Of a DNA stretch of 64,000 bases, positions 29,818 to 38,129 are shown one piece after another. Numbering within the stretch: position 1 is the first letter of the stretch; every line of letters begins with the position of its first letter. Origin of the DNA: Trebonia sp963773105 (GTDB taxonomy: Bacteria > Actinomycetota > Actinomycetes > Streptosporangiales > Streptosporangiaceae); assembly GCA_963773105.1 (NCBI GenBank), contig CAVZAA010000005.1, forward strand, positions 744,001 through 808,000, in the 5' to 3' direction. The position numbers were made by a program, and so were the translations under genes. The notes under the pieces were generated by a model, which worked only from the letters and a program-made list of their open reading frames with translations, made no database searches and was not told the origin of the DNA.

Positions 29818-29909
29818 CGCAGTTTTCTCCCGGGGACGATCCCTCGCGGGTCTGATGAAGGGCAGGGTTCTCGGGCCGCGGCGCATCACCGCTGAGAACG
29901 GCCAGCAAC

Positions 29910-29946
29910 GTGCCCGTGGGCGGCCCGCCCCGCCGCCCACGGGCAC
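29910..29946 (+). terminator. Rho-independent terminator
   Basis: Perfect 15-bp GC-rich inverted repeat (29910-29924 and 29932-29946) with a 7-nt loop, followed by TTT. It ends the transcript of the gene at 28918. Confidence 0.8.
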
Positions 29947-30088
29947 TTTCACATTCTCGTACTCTTGGCCCGTGCACGCCGATGCGCGGCGAACCGTGAC
30001 GAATCGGGCGGCTTGACGTAGTCTCGAAGGTAACGAAGGACTGGATCGCGGGCTTGGAGCGCCCGCCAGATGCGCGAAAGGCGGCCAC

Positions 30089-30274
30089 GTGAGTGGCATA
30101 GTCCTGCTGGTGCTCATCGGCGTCGTCGCTGCCTGGCTGTTTACCGGCGGCCGGAAGAAGCTGAGGCTGCCGACGACCGGCAAGCACTGGATTGCGGTCA
30201 TCATCATCGTCGTTATCCTGCTCGCCCTTTTCTACGGCGCCCAGAACTCACCGCACACAACCGTCGGCCACTGA
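30089..30274 (+). CDS. Small two-helix membrane protein
   Basis: A 61-residue protein with two hydrophobic helices (about 4-18 and 34-53) joined by a basic loop GGRKKLRLPTTGK. The C-terminus is short and polar. The GTG start has GAAAGG about 10 nt upstream. No family is recognised. It stands alone, between a terminator and the convergent end of the SpoIIE gene. Expected location is the cytoplasmic membrane with the loop inside. Confidence 0.6.
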   Translation: MSGIVLLVLIGVVAAWLFTGGRKKLRLPTTGKHWIAVIIIVVILLALFYGAQNSPHTTVGH

Positions 30275-30304
30275 CGCCGGCCGGTCAACGTCTTAACCGC
30301 CCGC

Positions 30305-33300
30305 CTAGCCGTCCTTGGCGTCCAGCGGCAGCTCGAACCAGACGGCCTTGCCCTCCGCGGTCGGGCGCGATCCCCAGCGGGTGGCGAGCTGCTCGACCAG
30401 GTACAGGCCCCGGCCGCCCTCGTCGGTGGCACGGGCCGTGCGCAGCCGGGGCAGCCTCAAGTCCGGGTCGAACGCCTCGACCCAGACCGACTCGGCGCCG
30501 CGCCGCAGCCGCAGCGTGAACTCGCGGGGCCGGTACGCCCGCGGCGGGTGCGCGGCCGCCACCGGGAAGCCGCCTGCCGGGGTGGCGGTCCCGACCCCGG
30601 GGCCGCCCGCCGACGCGGGCTGGTCCACCTCCAGGTCGAACCTGCGCCCGGACGGGCTCGGCGTCACCGAGGCGTGCAGCACGGCGTTCGTGACCACCTC
30701 TGAGACCAGGAGCAGGGCAAGGTCGGCCTGGTCGGGGTGCATGTCCCAGGACGCGAAGGTCGCCTGGGCGAGACGGCGCGCGTCCGAGACCATGATCGGC
30801 TCGGCCGGGAACGAGCGCTCGACCGATGCGAGATCCTCGGGCGAGCACCGGAAGACCAGGATCGCCATGTCGTCATCGATATCCCCCGGCACCGCGCTCT
30901 CGGCGGCGGCGGCGAGGGCGCCCGCGCTGGCAGGCGCGGCCCGCAGCGCGTCGCAGAGCATGGTCATCGCCTCGGCCTCGGTGTAGTGCCCGGCGCCGTC
31001 AGACCGAGACCGCCGGTCGGTGAGCCCGTCGGTGTAGAGCACCAGGGAGGTGCCGGGCGGCAGGGTGACCGTCTGCTCCCGGTAGGTCGGCAGCCCTCCG
31101 ATCCCCCGGCCGCGCACGCCCAGCAGCACGCCCTTGTGCCTGACCTCAAGCGGCCGGACGGTCCCGTCCACCGCCATCAGCGGTGCCGCGTGGCCCGCGT
31201 TGGCGAACGTCAGCTCCCGCGACCAGGCGTCGTAGATGAGGTAGATGCAGCTGACCGTCGGCGGGTCGCCGCCGGCCCCTGGGGGGCGGTGGAGCGGACC
31301 CATTCGTCCAGCTTGCGCATGATGTCCGCGGGTGACTTCTCGTCCTGCGCGTAGGCGCGCAGGACCGCGCGGAGCTGGCCCATGGTGGCCGCCGCCCGGG
31401 CCCCGCGCCCTTCCACGTCGCCGATCACCATGCCCACCCGGCCCGCCGCGAGCGGGATGATGTCGTACCAGTCCCCGCCAACCTGGGTCTGGATGCCCTG
31501 CCCGACCGCGGCGAGCGGCTTGGCGGGAACGTAGCGGAACGCGACCTCGAGGCCGTCGAGCACGGGCACCGACTGCGGCAGCAGCGACTGCTGGAAGGCG
31601 AGCGCCGTCCGCCGCTCGGTCTCGAACAGCATGGCGTTGTCGAGCGCCACCGCCACCCGGCCCGCGATCGCCCCGATCAGGTCGCCGTCGGACAGGTCGT
31701 AGTGCGGGTCGGGGCGATCGGTAATCCGCGACAGGGCGAGCGAGATCACGCCGAGCAGCTCACCGCGCGCGTACAGCGGCGACGCGAGCACCGAGGTGAG
31801 GCCCGCCTGGTCGGCCGCCGACATCGACTCCTCGCTCGGCGCCGGGTAGTAGTCGGCCTGCAGGTCGGGGACGACGATCGTCTCCCGGCGGGACATGGCC
31901 TGCTCCATGAAGTGACCGGGCGGGTAGCTGATGGGCTCGCCGATCTGCGCCCAGGTGCCGGGCGGCGGTTCCCAGCCGCCCGCGTGCGCCGCCGCCCGCC
32001 TGATCAGCTTGTCGCCGCTGAAAAGGTCGATGAAGCAGTGGTCGGCGAACCGGGGCACGAGGATCTGCGCGACCTGGCGGAGCGTCGCGTCGAACTCCAG
32101 CGAGCCGGCCAGCCGCTCGCCGATCCGCTCGAGCAGCCGCAGCCGGTCCGGCTCGCGCTGGGCGTCCCGGCGTCCGGCCTCGCTGACGAGCACCACCATG
32201 CCGTCGATGTCGCCCGACGGTCCGCGCAGCGGCACCGCGAATTCCCGCAGGAACACCAGGGTGCCGTCGCCGCGCCGCGCCGCCAGCGTGTCTTCCCACG
32301 GCAGACCGCTCAGCACCTGGCGCGAGAGCTCGTCGGCCTTGCCCTGCTCGGCGTCGGGCACCAGCCCGACGGCATCGAGCATCTGGCCCGCCAGCGCCGG
32401 CGGCCCGCCGGTCAGGCGGAGCAGTCTGGCAGCGTGTTCGTTTGCGAACAGTACGTTGCCATCTCGGTCCGCGACGATGACGCCGATCTCCGCCTGGCTC
32501 AAGACGAGTTCGGCCGGCAGATACCTGGCGGGGGAACCTTCGTTCCAGCGCGTCATCGCCACGCTCCGGTCAAAGCACAGGTCTCCTGGTAACTCCCTGG
32601 ACACGAATACGTGTGAGGCGATCTCGGCGCTTAGGTCGGCCGGCGCCATCGGGTCTGTGCCATCCTCACCGCGAACCCGGACTCCGCCCTCAACCGCCCC
32701 GAGCAACACCTCGCGTCCGGGTTGTATCCCGGCGCGCTTCAGTTTAAGCATCAGGACCATATCGCTTTGGAGTTGCTCGGTGATCCGCGTAACTGTGGCC
32801 CGCACAGACCCGTCTGCATCGCGTATAACGTCGGCCATTGTCTCATCAGCGGTGGCCGGGCTCGCGACGGCCGAATCCGCTAGTTCTGGCAGCTCCGCTA
32901 GCCAGGAGGGCTCGGGCTCGGACGGGACCAGCGGGACCGCCGCGACCAGCTCCGTCAAGCCCGGGATCGGGTTGCCGTGCGGGCACCGGTCCGGGTGGCC
33001 GAGCAGTTCGTACAGCCGCCGTTCCACGCTCTCCGAGATCACGTGTTCCCAGCGGCACGCCTCGACGTGCACCTCTTCCCAGGGCATCTGGATGACGGAG
33101 ACGAGCAGGCACTCGGCAAGCCTGTGCTTGCGCATCACCCGGGTCGCCAGCGTGCGGCCCGCATCGGTCAGCGCAAGCTGCCGGTCGCCCGCGACGTGCA
33201 GCAGGCCGTCCCGCTCCATCCTGGCCACCGTCTGGCTGACCGTCGGTCCAGATTGGGAGAGCCGCTCCGCGATCCGCGCACGCAGCGGGACGATGCCCTC

Positions 33301-33366
33301 CTCCTCGAGTTCGAACACGGTACGGAGGTACATCTCCGTCGTGTCGATAAGTCCATGGGCAGTCAC
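30305..33366 (-). CDS. DtxR/IdeR regulator fused to PAS-GAF-PP2C(SpoIIE)-HATPase; one frameshift
   Basis: About 1,020 residues. Residues 1-150 are a full IdeR/DtxR repressor: HTH LSQSGPTVSQTVARMERDGL, and metal ligands in TTEMYL, KHRLAE and VHVEACRWEHV. An SH3/FeoA-like region follows (about 200-285). Then come PAS (about 295-410), GAF (about 420-590), a PP2C/SpoIIE phosphatase (GGDWYDIIPL, GDVEGRGARAA, YTDGLTDRR) and an anti-sigma-type HATPase (SEVVTNAVLHA, DEGGRGLYLVEQL). The frame breaks near 31280 beside a C6 run. Start GTG 33366 has AGGAGG. An internal ATG at 32556 has GGAG upstream and overlaps an out-of-frame TGA, so two separate overlapping genes remain possible. Confidence 0.8.
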
Positions 33367-33421
33367 TGAAACCTTCCTCCTGACTGTGATGCTACGCGGT
33401 AACGCGAACACAGCCGCAGGC

Positions 33422-34024
33422 TCAGGGCGACAGCCGCTCGACCGACCAGCCGTCACCGGATCTCCGGTACTTGAGCCGGTCGTGCAGCCGGTTCGGACGC
33501 GACTGCCAGAACTCGACCGCGTCTGGGACAATCAGGTAGCCGCCCCAGAAGTCGGGCATCGGCACCTCGGTCCCCTCAGGCCAGCGCGCGGAGAGCTCGG
33601 CGACCCGGTCGTCGAGCTCCGCGCGGGACCCGAGCACCCGCGACTGGCGCGACGCCCAGGCGCCGATCTGCGACAGCCACGCCCGCGAGTGGAAGTACGG
33701 CTCGCTCTCGGCCTGTGACAGCGGCGAGGCGACGCCCTCGATGATCACCTGGCGCCCGAGGCCGTACCAGGGGAAGATAGCGCAGCATCTCGGGTCGCCC
33801 GCCAGATCCTGCCCCTTGCGGGACGTCCGGTTGGTGTAGAACGTGAACCCCGCCGCATCGTGGTCCTTGAGCAGCACGGTCCGCGCGTGCGGCCGGTCCC
33901 CGACGGTGGTCAGCACCATCGCGTTCGGCTCGGGCAGCCCCGCGGCGGCGGCCTCCTCGAACCACCGGCCGAATTGCCTTATCGGCGAGCTGTCAAGCAT
34001 GTCCAATGTCAACGCCCTGTCCAT
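33422..34024 (-). CDS. pdxH: Pyridoxamine 5'-phosphate oxidase
   Basis: PdxH makes PLP from PNP or PMP using FMN. The 200-residue length is normal. Motifs are PNAMVLTTVGDRPHARTVLL, FTFYTNRTSRKGQ (FMN phosphate binding) and the C-terminal signature WQSRPNRLHDRLKY. The gene lies 55 bp upstream of the DtxR-type gene on the same strand and is divergent from citrate synthase. The pdxH/iron-regulator neighbourhood occurs in other actinobacteria as far as I recall. Confidence 0.95.
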   Translation of the reverse strand: MDRALTLDMLDSSPIRQFGRWFEEAAAAGLPEPNAMVLTTVGDRPHARTVLLKDHDAAGFTFYTNRTSRKGQDLAGDPRCCAIFPWYGLGRQVIIEGVASPLSQAESEPYFHSRAWLSQIGAWASRQSRVLGSRAELDDRVAELSARWPEGTEVPMPDFWGGYLIVPDAVEFWQSRPNRLHDRLKYRRSGDGWSVERLSP

Positions 34025-34133
34025 AAGTGAAGATCTTTACATGTTGCCGGACTATCGCGACCGTGGCGGCGGACGTTGAATCGAAACGGCGGCCGCCCCC
34101 CAGGCAACGCGCGTGGCCACTTGACCAGCCGAA

Positions 34134-34169
34134 GGGCGGGCGGCGTGGGAAGGGCGGGCGGCGTGGGAA
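34134..34169. repeat. 18-bp tandem duplication in the citrate synthase leader
   Basis: Two identical copies of GGGCGGGCGGCGTGGGAA (34134-34151 and 34152-34169), immediately upstream of an A-rich stretch and the AGGAGAGA ribosome site of citrate synthase. It could modulate leader folding or be a slippage product. Confidence 0.7.
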
Positions 34170-34191
34170 AAAGAAAAAAGGAGAGAGCCTG

Positions 34192-35298
34192 ATGTCCGAC
34201 TTCAAGCCGGGTCTCGAAGGCGTGGTGGCGTTCGAGACCGAGATCGCCGAACCCGATAAGGAAGGCGGCTCGCTCCGCTACCGGGGGGTGGACATCGAGG
34301 AACTCGTCGGCCACGTTTCATTCGGCCACGTCTGGGGGCTGCTGGTCGATAATGCCTTCAACCCGGGCCTCCCCTCGGCTGGGCCCGAGCGGCTTCCCGT
34401 CCGCACCGGCGATGTGCGGGTGGACGTGCAGAGCGGGACGGCCGCCCTCGCCGCGACGTGGGGACTGCGCCCGCTGTTCGACATCGAGCCTGAGCAGGCC
34501 CGGGCGGACGTGGGCCGGGTCTGCGCGACCATGCTCTCGCTCATCGCGCAGTCGGCCCGCGGCGCCGATCGCCCGGCCGTGCCCCAGCGCCTGGTCGACG
34601 AGGCGCAGACGGCCGCCGAGGCCTTCCTCGTCCGTTGGCGCGGCGATCCCGACCCGCTGCACGTGAAGGCGCTCGACGCCTACTGGGTAAGCGCGGCCGA
34701 GCACGGTATGAACGCCTCCACCTTCACCGCCCGGGTGATCGCGTCCACCGGCGCCGACGTGGCCGCCGCCATGTCGGGCGCGGTCGGCGCCCTGTCGGGG
34801 CCACTGCACGGCGGCGCCCCGGCCCGCGTGCTGCACATGCTGGAAGAGGTGGAGCGGACCGGGGACGCGGAAGGCTACGTCAAATCGACCCTCGACCGCC
34901 ATGACCGGCTGATGGGGTTCGGCCACCGGGTGTACCGGGCCGAGGACCCGCGGGCGCGGGTGCTCCGCCGGACCGCGAAGGAACTCGGGGCGCCCAGGTA
35001 CGAGGCGGCGCTCGCGCTTGAGAACGCGGCGCTGTCGGAGCTGAGGGCCCGACGGCCGGACCGGGTGCTCGAGACCAATGTGGAGTTCTGGGCCGCGATC
35101 GTGCTCGATTTCGCGCAGATCCCGGCGGAGATCACGCCGTCGATGTTCACCTGCGCGAGGACGGCCGGCTGGGCCGCCCACGTCATGGAGCAGAAGCTGA
35201 CGGGCCGCCTTATCCGCCCCTCGGCCCGGTACGTCGGTCCCGCCCCGCGCCCGGTCGGGGCAATCCCCGACGCGGCGGAGATCCTCAATCGCCACTAG
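34192..35298 (+). CDS. Citrate synthase (citrate synthase 2 type)
   Basis: A 368-residue citrate synthase, shorter than the gltA form and like mycobacterial CitA. Catalytic residues are the His in SGPLHGGAPARV (about 205), the His in MGFGHRVYRAED (about 243), and the Asp in FWAAIVLDFAQIP (about 307). It condenses oxaloacetate and acetyl-CoA. I chose the ATG preceded by AGGAGAGAG and the family-like MSDFKPGL; the longer open frame upstream is a basic low-complexity artefact. serC follows 9 bp downstream, and its -10-like box overlaps the stop. Confidence 0.95.
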   Translation: MSDFKPGLEGVVAFETEIAEPDKEGGSLRYRGVDIEELVGHVSFGHVWGLLVDNAFNPGLPSAGPERLPVRTGDVRVDVQSGTAALAATWGLRPLFDIEPEQARADVGRVCATMLSLIAQSARGADRPAVPQRLVDEAQTAAEAFLVRWRGDPDPLHVKALDAYWVSAAEHGMNASTFTARVIASTGADVAAAMSGAVGALSGPLHGGAPARVLHMLEEVERTGDAEGYVKSTLDRHDRLMGFGHRVYRAEDPRARVLRRTAKELGAPRYEAALALENAALSELRARRPDRVLETNVEFWAAIVLDFAQIPAEITPSMFTCARTAGWAAHVMEQKLTGRLIRPSARYVGPAPRPVGAIPDAAEILNRH

Positions 35299-35307
35299 TC
35301 TGGTTGG

Positions 35308-36621
35308 GTGACCAGCATCCTGATACCCGACCAGCTAAAGCCGGGCGACGCTCGGTTCGGCAGCGGTCCGACTAAGGTCCGCGCCGAGCAGGTCGCCGCG
35401 CTCGCCGCGGCGAGCGAGCTAGGAACATCGCACCGGCAGTCACCGGTGCGGGAGGTCGTGCGGCGAATCCGCACCGGTCTGGCTGAGCTTTTCGGTCTTC
35501 CGAACGGAACCGTGGTGGCACTGGGCAACGGTGGCACCACCGCGTTCTGGGACGCGGCCGCATTCGGGCTGATCCGCGAGCGGTCGCAGCATCTGTCATT
35601 CGGTGAGTTCTCCGCGAAGTTCGCGACGGTGACCACTCGCGCCCCGTGGCTGAAGGACCCGTCGGTCATCGAGTCCGTCCCCGGGACGCACCCGCTGCCG
35701 CGAGCCGAGGCCGGCGTGGACGCCTACGCGCTCACCCACAACGAGACGTCGACCGGGGTCTGCATGCCGGTCCGCCGCCCGGCGGGCGCCGACGCCGGGT
35801 CGCTCGTGCTGGTGGACGCGACCAGCGCGGCCGGGGCGCTGCCGGTGGACCCGGCCGAGTTCGACGCCTACTACTTCGCGCCCCAGAAGGTGTTCGGCGC
35901 CGACGGCGGGCTGTGGCTGGCACTGCTGTCGGCGGCCGCGCTCGACCGGATCGACGAGATCGCCGCGAGCGGGCGGTACATACCCGAGTTCCTGTCGCTG
36001 AGGGTCGCGGTGGAGAACTCGGTCAAGGACCAGACGTACAACACGCCCGCGGTGGCGACCCTGGTGCTGCTCGCCAGCCAGATCGAATGGCTGCTGGAGC
36101 AGGGCGGGCTGGACTGGTCGATGCGGCGCACGGCCCGTTCGGCCGAGATTCTCTACTCCTGGGCGGAGCGGTCGGATTTCGCGACGCCGTTCGTGACCGA
36201 CCCGGCGATGAGATCGACCGTCGTGGGCACCATCGACTTCGCCGACGCGGTCTCGGCTGACGCGATCGCCGGGGTGCTGCGGGAGAACGGCATCGTCGAC
36301 ACCGAGTCCTACCGCAAGCTCGGCCGCAACCAGCTACGGATCGGCACGTTCCCTGCGGTGGATCCGGACGACGTTGCGGCGCTGACCGCGTGCATCGACT
36401 ACGTGGCGGCGCGGCTGGCATTAGCGCCCGGCGCTAAGCGCACGACGGCGCCGACCACCACCACGAGCACCAGCAGCACGAGCACCGTCGGCAGCAGCCA
36501 GCGCGGAACCTTGTTCACCAGAACAGGCTACTGCAGGCCCGATACCCTCGCCTTTCATCGGGCCTGCCCCGGGGGGTACGGGGGGTCGTCCCCCCCGGAA
36601 GAGGACAGGGGTGGGTCGTGA
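35308..36621 (+). CDS. serC: Phosphoserine aminotransferase with a suspect C-terminal extension
   Basis: Mycobacterial-type SerC, which makes 3-phosphoserine from 3-phosphohydroxypyruvate. The PLP-binding Lys is in YYFAPQKVFGADGG (about 195), and SHRQSPVREV and HNETSTGVCMP are family motifs. TAGTCT lies 6 nt upstream of the GTG with no Shine-Dalgarno. Homology ends near residue 372 (CIDYVAARLA). The last 65 residues are Thr/Ser-rich and are the antisense image of a hydrophobic minus-strand peptide, so the true stop is probably near 36424 and was lost by a one-base shift. Confidence 0.9.
   Translation: MTSILIPDQLKPGDARFGSGPTKVRAEQVAALAAASELGTSHRQSPVREVVRRIRTGLAELFGLPNGTVVALGNGGTTAFWDAAAFGLIRERSQHLSFGEFSAKFATVTTRAPWLKDPSVIESVPGTHPLPRAEAGVDAYALTHNETSTGVCMPVRRPAGADAGSLVLVDATSAAGALPVDPAEFDAYYFAPQKVFGADGGLWLALLSAAALDRIDEIAASGRYIPEFLSLRVAVENSVKDQTYNTPAVATLVLLASQIEWLLEQGGLDWSMRRTARSAEILYSWAERSDFATPFVTDPAMRSTVVGTIDFADAVSADAIAGVLRENGIVDTESYRKLGRNQLRIGTFPAVDPDDVAALTACIDYVAARLALAPGAKRTTAPTTTTSTSSTSTVGSSQRGTLFTRTGYCRPDTLAFHRACPGGYGGSSPPEEDRGGS
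36399..36518 (-). CDS. 39-residue membrane peptide antisense to the end of serC
   Basis: Too short for ordinary ORF calling. From GTG 36518 the minus strand reads VNKVPRWLLPTVLVLLVL and continues as a Val-rich helix, then a basic end, to TAG at 36399: one transmembrane helix with Lys/Arg on the N-terminal side. A -10-like TAGCCT lies exactly 6 nt upstream on the minus strand (36530-36525), the same arrangement as argS, serC and DUF2530 here, implying a leaderless transcript. The plus-strand frame over it is low-complexity Thr/Ser, as expected for antisense of a Val/Leu helix. Function is unknown. Confidence 0.55.
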   Translation of the reverse strand: MNKVPRWLLPTVLVLLVLVVVVGAVVRLAPGANASRAAT

Positions 36622-37178
36622 GACTGTTCGTCGGGCTCGTGCCGGCGCCTGCGGCCCTTGATGACCTGGATGCCGTGTGCGCCCCCTTCCGACTGGTCCG
36701 GGATGACCTGCGCTGGACCAGCCGAGAGCTCTGGCATCTCACCCTCGCCTTCTTCGGCGAGGTGACCGAGGATCGCCTGGCCCGCCTGACGCCCCGGCTT
36801 GAGCGTGCCGCCAGGCGGCACCGAGCGTTTACCCTCCGCGTGGCCGACGCGGGCGCGTTCCCCAAACCGGTGCGGGCCAACGTCCTGTGGAGCGGCATGT
36901 CAGGCGACCGCGGCGCGCTCGCCGACCTCGCCGCGACCGTAGCCGCCGCCGGGCGCAGGGCCGGCATCACCCCGCACGACAGCGACCGCAGGTTCACGCC
37001 GCACCTGACCCTCGCCCGCTGCCGTGCCCCGGTCGATGTGCGCGAGATCGTCGCCAGCCTCGACGGCTACCAGGGGCCGGCCTGGACGGTAGACGAGATC
37101 TACTTGATCCGCAGCACGCTGAACGGGCAGCCGCGGTACGAGACGCTGGGAACCTGGAAGCTGCGCCCTAACGCGTAA
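36618..37178 (+). CDS. thpR: RNA 2',3'-cyclic 3'-phosphodiesterase (LigT/ThpR)
   Basis: A 2H phosphoesterase of 186 residues. The two HxTx motifs are HLTL at about 41 (LWHLTLAFFGEV) and HLTL at about 129 (FTPHLTLARC). N-terminal MRLFVGLVP is typical. It opens 2',3'-cyclic phosphates at RNA ends; the physiological substrate in bacteria is unsettled. GTG start with a GGGG-rich site. The 3' half overlaps the MarR open frame antisense. Confidence 0.92.
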   Translation: MRLFVGLVPAPAALDDLDAVCAPFRLVRDDLRWTSRELWHLTLAFFGEVTEDRLARLTPRLERAARRHRAFTLRVADAGAFPKPVRANVLWSGMSGDRGALADLAATVAAAGRRAGITPHDSDRRFTPHLTLARCRAPVDVREIVASLDGYQGPAWTVDEIYLIRSTLNGQPRYETLGTWKLRPNA

Positions 37179-37613
37179 CGACTGGCTGAGTTTCTCCAGG
37201 ATGGGCGCCGCCGCCAGCAGGGTGACGCGTTCCTCGGGCGTGAGCTCCTGCAGTCGCTGCGCCAGCCACGCCTCGCGCCGACGGCGGACCAGCTGCACCA
37301 GGTCCCTGCCCTGCTGGGTCACGGTGAGTATGACCTGCCTGCGGTCGGTCGGGTGGGCCGCCCGGCGGACCAGGCCGCGCTCCTCGAGGACCGCGATGAC
37401 CCGGGTCATCGACGGCGGCTGCACCTTCTCGTGCTCGGCCAGCTCGCCCGGCGTCATCGCGTCGTGCCGCTCAAGCGCGGCCAGCGCGGCGAGCTGAATG
37501 TCGGACAGGATGGCCTCGGAACCGCCAAGCCCCAGGCGCTCCACGCGAAGCCGCCGTGCGAGCCTGGTGATGGAAATCCGCATCGCGGTCGCCAGACCCG
37601 CATCCGTTTGCAT
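36900..37613 (-). CDS. MarR family regulator with a doubtful C-terminal extension
   Basis: MarR winged helix: recognition helix in VQPPSMTRVIAVLEERGLV and wing RRAAHPTDRRQVILTVT (about 60-110). I chose the internal ATG at 37613, which has GAGG 5 nt upstream. Homology ends near AAPILEKLSQS (about residue 155); the further 80 residues lie antisense to thpR and look non-native. An alternative-frame TAG at 37168-37170 would give a normal-length protein. A perfect inverted repeat lies in the divergent gap to DUF2530. Confidence 0.85.
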   Translation of the reverse strand: MQTDAGLATAMRISITRLARRLRVERLGLGGSEAILSDIQLAALAALERHDAMTPGELAEHEKVQPPSMTRVIAVLEERGLVRRAAHPTDRRQVILTVTQQGRDLVQLVRRRREAWLAQRLQELTPEERVTLLAAAPILEKLSQSLRVRAQLPGSQRLVPRLPVQRAADQVDLVYRPGRPLVAVEAGDDLAHIDRGTAAGEGQVRREPAVAVVRGDAGPAPGGGYGRGEVGERAAVA

Positions 37614-37652
37614 ACCCGCCTCAGGCATCCATTAAGTAGATCATGTTTCCTC

Positions 37653-37676
37653 CCCACTCGGGGGGAGCCGAGTGGG
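37653..37676. promoter_or_regulatory. Perfect inverted repeat between marR and DUF2530
   Basis: CCCACTCGG-N6-CCGAGTGGG: 9-bp arms with a 6-nt centre. It sits 40 bp upstream of the MarR start and 46 bp upstream of the DUF2530 start, so it could serve as an operator for either gene. Confidence 0.5.
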
Positions 37677-37721
37677 CGGTATACGGACGTGATGGCTGCT
37701 TAAGCCGGTTAGCCTTGTGAT

Positions 37722-38129
37722 GTGAGCCAGAGTCGGCAGGGCGGACCCGCGGAGCGGCGCCCCGCGCCACCGCCCAAGGAGGCGGACGATCGCCAGGTCA
37801 CTGCCGTTATCACGGCTGGCTGGGCGATCGCCTTCGCGGTCGTGCTCACCGTCCGCCACTCACTGCCCGCCGACGCGCGCTGGTGGGTGTGGACGTGCGC
37901 CTTCGGTCTGGGGATGGGCCTGTTCGGGCTCTGGTACGTGCCCTTCCTCAAGCGTCACCGAGCGCGCCTGGCGGCTCGCAGGGCTCAGCTGGACGAGGTC
38001 TCCGAGTCGGCCGGGCCCGATTCGGCTGTGCCCGATTCGGCTGTGCCCGATTCCGGGTATGTGGCCCGGGAGAGCGGCTCGAACACGGTTTCCTCGACCG
38101 AGACGCCCGGCAGGTCCACCAAGTCGTAA
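37722..38129 (+). CDS. DUF2530 membrane protein
   Basis: A 135-residue actinobacterial protein with two transmembrane helices (about 26-44 and 51-68) and the family core WWVWTCAFGLGMGLFGLWYV. The GTG start has TAGCCT exactly 6 nt upstream (leaderless). The C-terminal 45 residues, including the repeated DSAVP, overlap the end of the DUF3027 gene on the other strand by 145 bp. Function is unknown. Confidence 0.88.
   Translation: MSQSRQGGPAERRPAPPPKEADDRQVTAVITAGWAIAFAVVLTVRHSLPADARWWVWTCAFGLGMGLFGLWYVPFLKRHRARLAARRAQLDEVSESAGPDSAVPDSAVPDSGYVARESGSNTVSSTETPGRSTKS

Noticed and set aside
31931..33718. 595-residue Ser-rich open frame on the plus strand
   Set aside because: Antisense of the DtxR-SpoIIE gene; Ser/Arg-rich shadow with no domain.
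34027..34191. N-terminal extension of citrate synthase
   Set aside because: Basic low-complexity sequence containing the 18-bp duplication; the strong AGGAGAGA site favours ATG 34192.
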